Shown here: positions 40,501 to 48,455 of the stretch, piece by piece | Numbering within the stretch: position 1 is the stretch's first letter | How the letters are laid out: every line of letters begins with the position of its first letter | NCBI GenBank assembly: GCA_014084085.1 | Contig: NPFB01000133.1 | Location: 1 to 64,000 of the forward strand | DNA from: Hondaea fermentalgiana | Taxonomy: Eukaryota > Sar > Bigyra > Thraustochytrida > Thraustochytriidae | Reading direction: 5' to 3' | DNA: 64,000 nt | Notes under the pieces: model-generated | Database searches by the model: none | Told to the model about the DNA's origin: nothing | The model's input: only the letters and a program-made list of their open reading frames with translations | Translations under genes and position numbers: made by a program

Positions 40501-41029
40501 CAAGCGCTTTATGGAGACGTGCGAGCAGTTCTCGCTCCCCATTGTGTTTTTCGTAGACGAGCCGGGCTTTATGATTGGTGAGGAGGCCGAGCGGCAGGCC
40601 ACGATTCGAGCCGGGACCGAGGCCGTGCTTACAGGCGCAAGTTTGAGTGTCCCCTCGGCCTCGGTCGTCATTCGTAAGGCCTATGGTGTTGCCGGCGCAG
40701 CGCACTTTGGACCGGAAGGTCGCACCTTTATCTGGCCCTCGGCTGAAGTTGGCGCGCTGCCTGTGGAGAGCGGTGTCGCTGTGGCCTTTAAGCGAATGCT
40801 CGATGCAATCGAGGACAACGAGGAGCGCGAAGCTCGTCGCAAGGAGCTCGAAGACCAGTTTTCGGCTCGTCTGTCGCCTATGTCGCGTGCCGTTGGTTTC
40901 GCTGCTCACGACATTATTGTGCCGACCGAGACCCGGCCAGTGCTCGCGGACTGGCTCGACTTGGCGTGGCCCCTGGTCGAACGTAACGTTGCCGCCAAGA
41001 AAGCGCGCTCTCTGCTATCAAGCCTCTAA
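37508..41029 (+). CDS. Single-chain biotin-dependent acyl-CoA carboxylase (BC-BCCP-CT fusion)
   Basis: 1173 residues from the ATG at 37508. Residues 1-40 are rich in Arg, Ala and Ser with no acid, a typical mitochondrial presequence. Biotin carboxylase is at about 77-530 (VLVANRGEIAVRVIRAA, GGGGRGIVRV, EVNPRVQVEHTVSE). The biotin carrier domain follows, with AMKM and the biotinyl Lys at 591. The carboxyltransferase (PccB/MccB type) is at about 650-1150 (HERGRLTIRERID, EKLGGPEVHLASGVVDN, KFHGGAMTADGARK). One polypeptide with all three activities resembles the bacterial long-chain acyl-CoA carboxylase (LCC) type rather than split mitochondrial PCC/MCC or eukaryotic ACC. The substrate cannot be read from sequence; propionyl-, acetyl- or longer acyl-CoA are possible. 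Confidence 0.93.
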   Translation: MRLVSAATSATGRARAAGAGPSARQIAPSVLAARVARVGPHEKLRSVLTVPRNSGGSSSSNRTRGLASMTTSGDAPARASVLVANRGEIAVRVIRAAQELGLRTVAIYDADDEALALHVQTADEAVQCDYLDPEAIVGVAKDIGAALVHPGYGFLSEKPEFASKLADAGIKFVGPSAANLELFGNKLEARKLAQANRVPVLPGSNTLLRDADSIAACMREQGLDFPIMLKDPWGGGGRGIVRVDRMEDLKDAVQQTLVHENGVLLETCWTGVQHIEVQILGDGREVVHLGDRDCSIQSRRNQKVVEIAPAFTISDSLRARLADDARRIAAHVSYEGAGTVEFLVRGDEYVFLEVNPRVQVEHTVSEEVTGVDIVQAQLRIAQNESLHDIGIPGQDAVHIQGFAIQGRVCLDTETANPSWSLGALREPAGPGVRVDSCLQEGVTPGLRFDPLVAKVVCRAGTWPAAVARFQRAMGVFATQNLSTNASLLRAIAAHKEFAAGKIMPTTFLADHDQTLRSEAAKLSDKLPSHGAQHATSPRDDPSKADAASTSSVPEGLVTVAVDFPASVSALHVAEGAEVSEGDAICTVTAMKMDTILRAPVSGTIESLHVRKGSLLANPGDSVAWIRPASASEADQRSRQGKSAALEEHEAELARARKLRDEILRARDIAAEMGGPDNVKRHHERGRLTIRERIDGMLDASSFREMGRAAPGNFVVGTGRVQERPVVVGGEDFTISGGSPTFAGLRKSVYVETLALQLRVPLIRLHEGGGGSVAGAGGKDSSDDKNGNGLPKPQGDAVYNRPRFESVRKVLDTVPVACAALGPVAGLPASRLVASHFSVMTENAQVLIAGPQVVQRALGYETTKEKLGGPEVHLASGVVDNLASSEEDAFAQISRFLSYLPTCVGEVPPVDNTGADPRDRQDEELLTAVSSLHRRQVYDVRQDIMERVVDRGSLFEMTPHFGPGIVTALARIAGKPVGIIANDCKFHGGAMTADGARKTKRFMETCEQFSLPIVFFVDEPGFMIGEEAERQATIRAGTEAVLTGASLSVPSASVVIRKAYGVAGAAHFGPEGRTFIWPSAEVGALPVESGVAVAFKRMLDAIEDNEEREARRKELEDQFSARLSPMSRAVGFAAHDIIVPTETRPVLADWLDLAWPLVERNVAAKKARSLLSSL

Positions 41030-41185
41030 GATGAACAAGTTGATAACGATGATAATGGAGAAAAAGGTTTCTTGCAAGCAAAGATTAATTGGAAATCAGC
41101 TTTGGCCAGGCAAAAAACCATGGTGATAAATGGCCGACTTACAGAGATACTCGGAGATAACTTAGTGTTTTGCATACGTGCACAA

Positions 41186-44170
41186 TTAGATGAGTTCAAC
41201 CTGTTCGGCGTTGTCTGCCTTGGCATTGTCGCTTGCGTCGTCGTTATCATCGTCGTTGTTATCTCCTGAAGGTTGGGTGCGCGAAAAGCGACCCGTGACA
41301 ACATTGATGAAATATTGGTCCCCAGTCGTACGGTCGAGATACTCCTCCCAATCGCCCTCTTCGCCAATTTTGAAGCCCTTGGCACGAAAGTTCTCCACGC
41401 TTGCTGCGATATCAAACTTTTGTTTCTGCAACTTGGTGTCTTCCCCACGCGGAGACGCAAACTCGTCTTCATCATAGAATTTATGTCTTGAAGCGTTTGC
41501 ATTCGGATTCGTCGGAAGCACGGTAAGAGAAGGTGTTGACGATGCAACTGAATAGACCGGCGATGGAGGACGCGACACAGGCACCGGAGCCGGAGCTGGA
41601 GCCGGAGCTGGAGTCGGTATATGGAAATGGGAGTGCGATGAGCTTTGCGCTGCTGACAATGACGAAGGTGGTGCCGGCTGATTGAAGTTCCGAGCACTTT
41701 GAGAGGACATCGGAGGGACTGCCACAAAGGGGGCTTCATCTGTTTCCTGGGTTGAACGAAGAGAGTTCTGTCGCAAATGGCGCGATTGCTGGGACGGCAG
41801 AACAAAGGTTACCGTGCTCTCATTCGCAGAGGTTCGCGAACCACCGTAAATCTCGTCAGAGAGCCCCGTTGCCGACGTCGTCTCATCGTTGTAGCCGGGG
41901 TCGCTGAATCGTCCTCCGTAGCGACCAAACGGATTGTACAGCGGTTCTGGCTTGGGCAGGTGGTCGGAATTACTAAAGACCGGTCGCGCCGCCTGCGAGG
42001 AATGATACGAGTCGGATGTTTCGGCGGGATTACTACCGCTTCCGCCCATGGAAGATCCGAGACCGCCCAGAAACTTTTCTCGGATTTGCGCTTCCGAGTG
42101 GTTGATCCACGAAAGTTTGCGAAAAACGATGAGGATCATGGCCACCATCGAAATGGCCGACACGCTAAAACTAAGGAGCCACGTCTCCAAATATGCAGGG
42201 GTCGACCTTGTAGCAAAGAGAATGCCCAGAAACACAAGAGCAAAGCATACAAAGCCAACGGTAAAGAGGATCCCTGTCGACTCCCCTGCGACTGGGTTCA
42301 GGTTGCGCGCGAGCACGGCCACAACGACAGTCGCGATCGTGAGAAGGAGCACGTACCCGAATGCAACATATGTGAAGATATTCGACGACGATGAGCAGCG
42401 ATAATCGATGCAAGGGTCCGGTCTTTGTGGAGCCAAGATCGTGCCCACGAGGAGAATGATAAACATGATGGCAACGACAACGCCGATGACTGCAAAGAGC
42501 TCGCGATTTCGCACCTTGACCTGCTTGAACCTCTTTGTGCGTTCGTAGACGATCCACGCCCGCCACTCCTTGGCGCAAAGACATGCGAGAATAAAGGTGA
42601 GTGAGAGGTAAAAGAGAAAGTTGTGCACGATGCAGTCAGAACTGTTCGGACTCGATACACCAAGCACCCGAGGAATTACCGATGCGTTCAGAGCGGACAC
42701 ACCGAGTGAAAAGTGCGCCAAGAGAATGCGCTGTGACATTCTTATCGCCGGTCGATCCCGGAATGCCGTCACTGTAGCAAAGCCCAAGATTCCTACGAGG
42801 AAACCAAGGGCGGCAAAAGCATATGAAGTGAGCTGCACGACTGTTTCCCCGTCGTTGACTTCGACCTCTTCTCCATTGCACGTGCTGTCCTCGGCTTTGC
42901 TGCTCCCTGAAGACCCATTTGTATCCGTTGCATTCGAAGGCGAGCTCGTCGGCGCCAATGTGCTCGGAGGCTGCGTCGCTGTCACAGGTGCTCGAGTTGG
43001 CGCCTTTGTCGGCTCAGCCGTTGGTGAATCGACAGATGTTGGCGACGGTCCTGGCGTAGGCTCTGGCGTGGGCTTTGGTGTTGGCTTTTGCGTAGGCTCG
43101 GGCGTCGGGCCAGACGTAGGGTTTCTTGTCGGGCTGGACGTGGGGTTTGATGTAGGCGTTGCTGTCGGTCGAGGAGTCGTTGGGTTTGGCGTTGGTTTGC
43201 GCGTAGGTCGTGGAGTTGAGGGCCTCGCGGTGGGCTTTGGCGTTGGTTCTGGTGTCGGCTTTGGTGTCGGCTGAGACGTCGGTTCGAGAGTAGGCTCGGA
43301 CGTTGGTTGCCGCGTTGGCTTCGGCGTTGGCTTTTGCGTCGGAAGTTGTGTTGGAAACAATGTTGGACTGGAGGTGGGTTCAGGCGATGGGTAAGGTGTT
43401 GGCTCGACCGTAGGGTCTGCCGTCGGTCCTGCCGTAGGATACGTGGTCGGGTATGCCGTAGGACTCAACGTTGGTTCTACCGTAGGGAAGTTTGTAGGCT
43501 CTGCCGTGGGTCTTTCCGTGGGCTCTTTTGTTGGAAATGCGGTGGGACTTGAAGTAGGGATTGCCGTTGGAAATGCCGTAGGCTGTGCCGTGGGTCTAGC
43601 CGAAGGGTATGACGTCGGTTTTGCCGTGGGGTATGAAGTAGGTTCTGCCGTGGGCCTTGACGTCGGGAACAATGTAGGGTTCAACGTAGGTTCCGGCGTT
43701 GGCCGTGGTGTAGGTTCCGGCGTTGGTTGTGGTGTAGGCTCCGGCGTTGGTCGTGGCGTAGGTTCGGGCGTAGGCTCCAGAGTCGGTCTGGCCGTTGGTT
43801 TTGGCGTGGGTTCTAACGTGGGGTATGGTGTTGGCTTTGCGGTGGGAGACCGCGTCTCCACCATCGTTGGATAAGGCGTCCGCGGCGTCAGTGTCTGCGC
43901 GGCCGTCGGAGAGGGCGTCGGCGGCACCTGCGTGGGGTACGACGTCGGGCTGATTTCCTGCAAATTCCGCGCGTGCGCTGCAGACACGAGCAGCACAAGC
44001 GCCGCCGACACCGCAACGGCCCATCGCTGCGCCCGGTGCCGCCAGCCCCGCTGCCTGCTCCTCTTCCGCCTCGGCGGCGCCGCCTTGGTCGGCGTGGTCT
44101 CCCCAGAAAGCCGGGCGCGAGTGTTGTCGCCCTCGTCGCCCTTGTCGCCGGCCACGAGCTTGCGCGCCAT
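41186..44170 (-). CDS. Class C-type seven-helix receptor with Pro-Thr repeat ectodomain and WW-like tail
   Basis: 994 residues from the ATG at 44170. A basic N-terminus (PPRRKRSRQRGWRHRAQ) precedes a hydrophobic signal or anchor at about 50-66. Roughly residues 75-400 are Pro-Thr repeats (PTPEPT, PTAKPT, PTSYPT units) forming a stalk. Seven hydrophobic helices follow at about 440-690, with features of the GABA-B/class C 7TM family (RDRPAIRMSQRILLAHFSLG, FLFYLSLTFILACLCAKEWR, YERTKRFKQVKVRN). There is no Venus-flytrap ligand domain. The cytosolic tail is Ser/Pro-rich and ends with a WW-like segment (DWEEYLDRTTGDQYFINVVTG) lacking the second Trp, then an acidic end. The true start could lie upstream across the gap. 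Confidence 0.85.
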   Translation of the reverse strand: MARKLVAGDKGDEGDNTRARLSGETTPTKAAPPRRKRSRQRGWRHRAQRWAVAVSAALVLLVSAAHARNLQEISPTSYPTQVPPTPSPTAAQTLTPRTPYPTMVETRSPTAKPTPYPTLEPTPKPTARPTLEPTPEPTPRPTPEPTPQPTPEPTPRPTPEPTLNPTLFPTSRPTAEPTSYPTAKPTSYPSARPTAQPTAFPTAIPTSSPTAFPTKEPTERPTAEPTNFPTVEPTLSPTAYPTTYPTAGPTADPTVEPTPYPSPEPTSSPTLFPTQLPTQKPTPKPTRQPTSEPTLEPTSQPTPKPTPEPTPKPTARPSTPRPTRKPTPNPTTPRPTATPTSNPTSSPTRNPTSGPTPEPTQKPTPKPTPEPTPGPSPTSVDSPTAEPTKAPTRAPVTATQPPSTLAPTSSPSNATDTNGSSGSSKAEDSTCNGEEVEVNDGETVVQLTSYAFAALGFLVGILGFATVTAFRDRPAIRMSQRILLAHFSLGVSALNASVIPRVLGVSSPNSSDCIVHNFLFYLSLTFILACLCAKEWRAWIVYERTKRFKQVKVRNRELFAVIGVVVAIMFIILLVGTILAPQRPDPCIDYRCSSSSNIFTYVAFGYVLLLTIATVVVAVLARNLNPVAGESTGILFTVGFVCFALVFLGILFATRSTPAYLETWLLSFSVSAISMVAMILIVFRKLSWINHSEAQIREKFLGGLGSSMGGSGSNPAETSDSYHSSQAARPVFSNSDHLPKPEPLYNPFGRYGGRFSDPGYNDETTSATGLSDEIYGGSRTSANESTVTFVLPSQQSRHLRQNSLRSTQETDEAPFVAVPPMSSQSARNFNQPAPPSSLSAAQSSSHSHFHIPTPAPAPAPAPVPVSRPPSPVYSVASSTPSLTVLPTNPNANASRHKFYDEDEFASPRGEDTKLQKQKFDIAASVENFRAKGFKIGEEGDWEEYLDRTTGDQYFINVVTGRFSRTQPSGDNNDDDNDDASDNAKADNAEQVELI
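42960..43960 (-). repeat. Pro-Thr codon repeat array inside the receptor gene
   Basis: About 1 kb of degenerate 6- and 12-nt units encoding (P-T-x-x)n. On the plus strand it appears as a spurious Gly-Val frame. Confidence 0.9.
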
Positions 44171-44391
44171 GACCCTGATCCGCGCTGGCCCCTTTCCGGC
44201 TCTGGTGCGCAGACCTCTGGCGCGCGGGCCGGGCGCGCGCTGCGCCGACGCCGCGCTGCGCGCGCGAGCGAGCTCGCTGGCCGGAGCGGGGTCTGCGGAC
44301 TTGGAGCGTCTCCGGGAGATGGCCGAGCTCCCGCGCTGCCGGGAGCGAGCCTGCTGCGAGCTCTGGGCTCGGGCCGAGGGAGGGGGGAGGG

Positions 44392-44491
44392 NNNNNNNNN
44401 NNNNNNNNNNNNNNNNNNNNNNNNNNNNNNNNNNNNNNNNNNNNNNNNNNNNNNNNNNNNNNNNNNNNNNNNNNNNNNNNNNNNNNNNNNN
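44392..44491. other. Assembly gap (100 N)
   Basis: Exactly 100 N, bordered on the left by a G-rich run and on the right by short tandem repeats. Confidence 0.99.
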
Positions 44492-44508
44492 GGGCGGGCC
44501 GCCATACT

Positions 44509-44551
44509 GCACTTGCGCGCCGCCATACCGCACTTGCGCGGCCGCCGCGCA
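44509..44551 (+). repeat. Short tandem repeat next to the gap
   Basis: Two copies of a roughly 21-nt unit, GCCGCCATACYGCACTTGCGC, immediately right of the gap, then GCCGCCGCGCAAG. It suggests the gap spans a longer repeat array. Confidence 0.75.
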
Positions 44552-44760
44552 AGTCGGCCTCCCGCGCCCCGAAGTCGGGAATCGCGCCTTGCCGCACCGT
44601 GCCTCCGGGCGTTAGCCAGCCGCCTAGCCGGCGCCTAGCCGGCCCTAGGGCACGCGCGGCGCGTCTCTGTCCCTCTGCGGAAAGAAAGGAGAGAAAGGGC
44701 TGTTATCGGCCGGCTCTCTTCGCTTTGCTTTGTTGTTGCTGTACCGGCCGGCCGAGCGTC

Positions 44761-44943
44761 ATGATGGCGGCCACGATGGAGGGCGACAGCTTCGTGGAGA
44801 AGAAAGCGAGCGCGAGCGAGCTCGACGGCGACGAGGAGGAGGACGAGGACGATGGCAATGGCGCGGGAGAACGCGGGGCGAGCGCGAGTTCGAAAGGCGA
44901 GAGGAGGCGCGGGTGCATGTGTGTGGGAGCGAACGCCACATAG
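44761..44943 (+). CDS. Doubtful small acidic ORF
   Basis: 60 codons starting MMAATMEGDSF, with an acidic centre (DGDEEEDEDDG) and a basic, Cys-containing end. It could be the first exon of a spliced gene. No domain is visible and no downstream exon was identified. Listed only because its composition resembles real N-termini in this window. Confidence 0.2.
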   Translation: MMAATMEGDSFVEKKASASELDGDEEEDEDDGNGAGERGASASSKGERRRGCMCVGANAT

Positions 44944-45672
44944 GTTTGGCAGGCTGCGAGCGGGCAGGTAGACGGGGGGGTGAGAGGGAAGCAAAGTACG
45001 CGTGCGTTGCTCGGGCCTGCACGGGATGCAGGAATACCAAGAATCACGAGACCCGTTGTCAGCGTCGGCATGATGGATGGGCTGGTTCGCTGTCACGAGA
45101 TTGTGCAAGGCACAGGTATTTCCGAACGCAGCAGCACGGGACGTGGTGAAGGTCGCTAGACCTGCAGCAGAGGTCGACACGGCGTCCGTCCGTGAAGCCT
45201 GGAGAGGAGCAGCACGTGCTCGCTCTGCAGCTGCAGGTGCAGCTCGCAGGACTGCTTGCCAGTGGCCGTCGCCGGCTGCGGCCGCCAATTCACAGTCAGG
45301 GCCACCCGCCAAATTGACGGCCACCAATGGTTAGTTATGGAACATGTGCGGCGGCCGCAGGCGGCCTGTCTGCCATCGCTGCCACTGCCAGCCACGCCAT
45401 ACCTCCAGCGCGAGTCAGGATGCCGCCAAGAACCTAGGGCCGTAGCCGCGGCTCAGCATGCTTCTCTCAGCGTCTTCGAGGCTCGAGCTCAGCCGTGAAT
45501 GATCGAACCAAGGACGTCCGTCTCACTCACTGCCATCTGCAGCTGGCTGCTGCTTCCATTGCTGCCTGCACGAACCAAGGAATGGTAGGGGACCAGGGAG
45601 TGAAAGAGAGGGAGAGAGGGCTTGTTTGTTGTAAATTAACTGTAAGGATGTGAGAAAGGCTATACATTAGAT

Positions 45673-47538
45673 CTACTCGGAGGTGTAAAAAACGAACGCA
45701 ATGGATATCATGGCGTACGCAGTGACGAGGACCGTGCCGTAAAGCCAATGTGAAGCACCGTCTCGCACGATCACACCGACGGTAAGAATGGAGATGGTCA
45801 GCGCGAGGACCTCAAAAGGCTCGAACTGCAGCGTGAGCGGGGTCCCGAGAGCCCAACCAAGGAGCACGCAAAAGGGGAGCACCGAAACGGCAATCTGCGT
45901 CGCAGAGCCAAGCGCCACGCCAAGCGCAATGTCCATCTTATTCTTGTAGGCGAACATGATGGCCGACGCGTGCTCCGCGGCGTTGCCAACCACTGGAATG
46001 AGGATCGCACCCATGAACTCTGACGAAAGGTTCCACACCGAAGCAGCGCCCTTGATTGCGGTCACCAAGTACTCGGAAAGCACCGAGATCACGAGCGAGA
46101 TGATGGCCAGCCAAATGATGGCAACCCAAAACCCAAGCACAAGCTCATCTTCATCATCATCGTCGTCATCGTCAACCACATTGAGAGGGATGCCAGCGAT
46201 GCTGTCGGGGCTACCTGGCCCCATGTGCGTAGCCGCTGGACCTGCGCCAGCGTGTGCCGAGGGATGCTCCAAATTATCACCAGGGAAGACCTCTCTCGAT
46301 CCGCGGGACTTTTTCATACGCTCACTGGCAGTCGTTAAGTCGATCGAAACATCTCCGTTAGCGACGCCCATTTCAGGTCCGGGGCCCGGGCTCGCTGCAA
46401 ACGCCGAGCTTGGGCCAGCCGACGCTGATCCCGAAATTCCTATTGAAACGGACGGCGACGAAGGGACACCAGACTCGAGAGCAGACGGCTCAGCAATGGT
46501 GTGGCGACGTTTAAACAGCTCGCTCTGCACTGCACCAGGAAGCGCTTGCAAGCGCGCATTTCGCAATCGGTCTCCCGCATCACGCATGGCGCCGGGACTG
46601 TCGATGTGAATCGAGTTCGTTCGCACAATCTGAAAACCTTCACGGCGACGCTGCGAAGACAGCTCGCTGAGCTCTCCCGTCGGGTCCAGCAGGGCTGCCG
46701 CTGCTGCCGCCGCTGCCACTGCAGGAGCGCCTCCAGCCGCGACAGCAGCGGCAAGAGCGGGATCCGCCTCGTACAAGTGACGATGGGTTCGCAGCTGAAA
46801 GTTGAGAAAAAAGCAGTACTGCGCCACGAGTAGCAGCGAGAGAAATCTCGAAAGCGGAAGAACGGCGGTTTCTGGGACGGCACCTGAGGACTCGAGAATC
46901 CAGGGCATGGCGCACGCTCCGGCAGCAAGCAAGAGCAAGGCGGTAGAGACGCTCGAGCCCATGCGATTAAAGTTCTGCGACGGGTAACGAAGGCCGCCCA
47001 CGAGCAAAGCGCTTCCCAAGACGAGCAAGAGGTTGCTCAGCACGCTTCCGAGAAGGGACACCTGGACAAGTCGCTGGTAAAGCTCAGGAGATGTGTTCTC
47101 CGGATCCGAGGGCCGGCCCTTGAGGAGCGCAAAAAGCGAAATGATCACCTCTGTCGCGTTTCCAAAGGTGGCATTCAGCAGGCCGCCAAGCGTATCGTTG
47201 GTGTGCATGGCCAGCTGCTCCGTGACGTAGCCAAGGCGCTCGGCAAAGGGCGCAATGGCCAAGAGCGCCAGGAGAAAGGCTAGACCCTGATTCCATTGCA
47301 TCGAGCTCGCCATCGCGGCAACAGGGGTCAAGAGCATGAGCACATTGAGTCGTGACCCCAGCAGGACGCAGCGGGTCGTGTGCACAAAGTAGCGCCACGG
47401 CGTCTGCACGGGCTGCAGCGCGGGCATACTCTCCATGTCGATGGTCCCTGTTCGAACGCCACCATTACCGCCCATCTCGCCGGCCATTAGCTCTATGCCG
47501 CTGACGCCAGTGGATTGCCCGTGGTCCAGGCTCATCAT
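45673..47538 (-). CDS. CAX-type Ca2+/H+ (cation/proton) exchanger
   Basis: 621 residues from the ATG at 47538 (another Met is the next codon). The open frame upstream has no ATG. Two blocks of hydrophobic helices carry the CAX signature repeats: GGLLNATFGNATEVIISLFAL in the first half and PVVGNAAEHASAIMFAYKNK in the second. Between them is a long Ser/Ala-rich loop ending in an acidic run (DDDDDDDEDE), the position of the acidic motif in CAX proteins, here enlarged to over 200 residues. It is predicted to load Ca2+ or other divalent cations into vacuoles or acidic stores using the proton gradient. Confidence 0.93.
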   Translation of the reverse strand: MMSLDHGQSTGVSGIELMAGEMGGNGGVRTGTIDMESMPALQPVQTPWRYFVHTTRCVLLGSRLNVLMLLTPVAAMASSMQWNQGLAFLLALLAIAPFAERLGYVTEQLAMHTNDTLGGLLNATFGNATEVIISLFALLKGRPSDPENTSPELYQRLVQVSLLGSVLSNLLLVLGSALLVGGLRYPSQNFNRMGSSVSTALLLLAAGACAMPWILESSGAVPETAVLPLSRFLSLLLVAQYCFFLNFQLRTHRHLYEADPALAAAVAAGGAPAVAAAAAAAALLDPTGELSELSSQRRREGFQIVRTNSIHIDSPGAMRDAGDRLRNARLQALPGAVQSELFKRRHTIAEPSALESGVPSSPSVSIGISGSASAGPSSAFAASPGPGPEMGVANGDVSIDLTTASERMKKSRGSREVFPGDNLEHPSAHAGAGPAATHMGPGSPDSIAGIPLNVVDDDDDDDEDELVLGFWVAIIWLAIISLVISVLSEYLVTAIKGAASVWNLSSEFMGAILIPVVGNAAEHASAIMFAYKNKMDIALGVALGSATQIAVSVLPFCVLLGWALGTPLTLQFEPFEVLALTISILTVGVIVRDGASHWLYGTVLVTAYAMISIAFVFYTSE

Positions 47539-48455
47539 GGGGGGCGAGCGAGGCCGCGACCTGGCTCCGCGCAGGCCCTCGCAAGGCTTGCGCGTGGACC
47601 CTCGAGGAGAACTGGCCACGCCAGCTGCGACGATCTTCGCCGCCTCCTGACCCTCCTCCGGCCGGATGCGCGCGCGGGGAGGCTCGTTGCGCGGCGGGGC
47701 TCGCAGCGAGGCGTCGAGACGCGGCGAGGCGCAGCGAAGCGCCGCCTGGGCCCGCGGCACGCCCGCTCGCACGAGCGTACGAGCGCGCGAGCGCCGGGCG
47801 GTTGTGGGTAAGAGTGACAGGGAGGAAAAAGCCAGAGTCGAGTGTTGAACAACGCAAAAGTGGATTCCATTCCCTGAGATCACACCACACCGCAAGCGAA
47901 AGGGACTGGTCGACCTGTACGAGGCGGAGCAAAAGCTGAGGCAAAGGCGAAGGCAACAGCGAAAAGTATCAACTTGGATAGTCAGTTTGCTGGGCCGTCC
48001 AGCTGGGATTCGTGCGCTCGAATGTGGCTCATTGCTAGGTTGATCGATGACGAGAGTAGCTTTCCTCCTGGCGCTAGATCGCTAAGACTAACCCTCTCCC
48101 TCTTTGTGGTCAAACACTTGAAAAGGAGGAGGGGCATCGGAGTGGCGCCCACAAACAACCTCAGGATGGGACAGAGTAGTGTGTTCACGATGAAATCGGA
48201 CGTAAGATTACATGACTGAATGTCTGCGATCAAAGGCATCTATTCCATCTGCAGTTGTTGTTGTTGTTCTTTCCATAAACGCATTTGTCACAAGCAGGTC
48301 GATCAGCAAAGGTCCATCTTGAAAATTATTGCAAAGGAGCTCAGAATCGCACACACAATTTCCCTTGCCAAAGCTTTTTCGCGGAATATCATCACAAAGG
48401 GATTTTGTTTTGTTTTTGCGTACAAGAGCTAGGCTACTAACTATATCTGCTCAAA
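47539..48455. other. Intergenic region between CAX and protease genes
   Basis: 5' region of the CAX gene and 3' side of the protease gene, both on the minus strand. AT-richer near 48240-48440. Only short frames, no domain. Confidence 0.45.

Larger units (their letters stand above)
44171..45672. other. Region around the second gap, no well-supported gene
   Basis: It contains the N run, flanking short repeats and a possible 60-codon frame at 44761-44943. Other frames up to 230 codons on both strands overlap and carry no domain. Confidence 0.4.

Noticed and set aside
43443..43874. Plus-strand Gly-Val repeat protein
   Set aside because: It is the reverse-strand reading of the Pro-Thr repeat array in the receptor gene.
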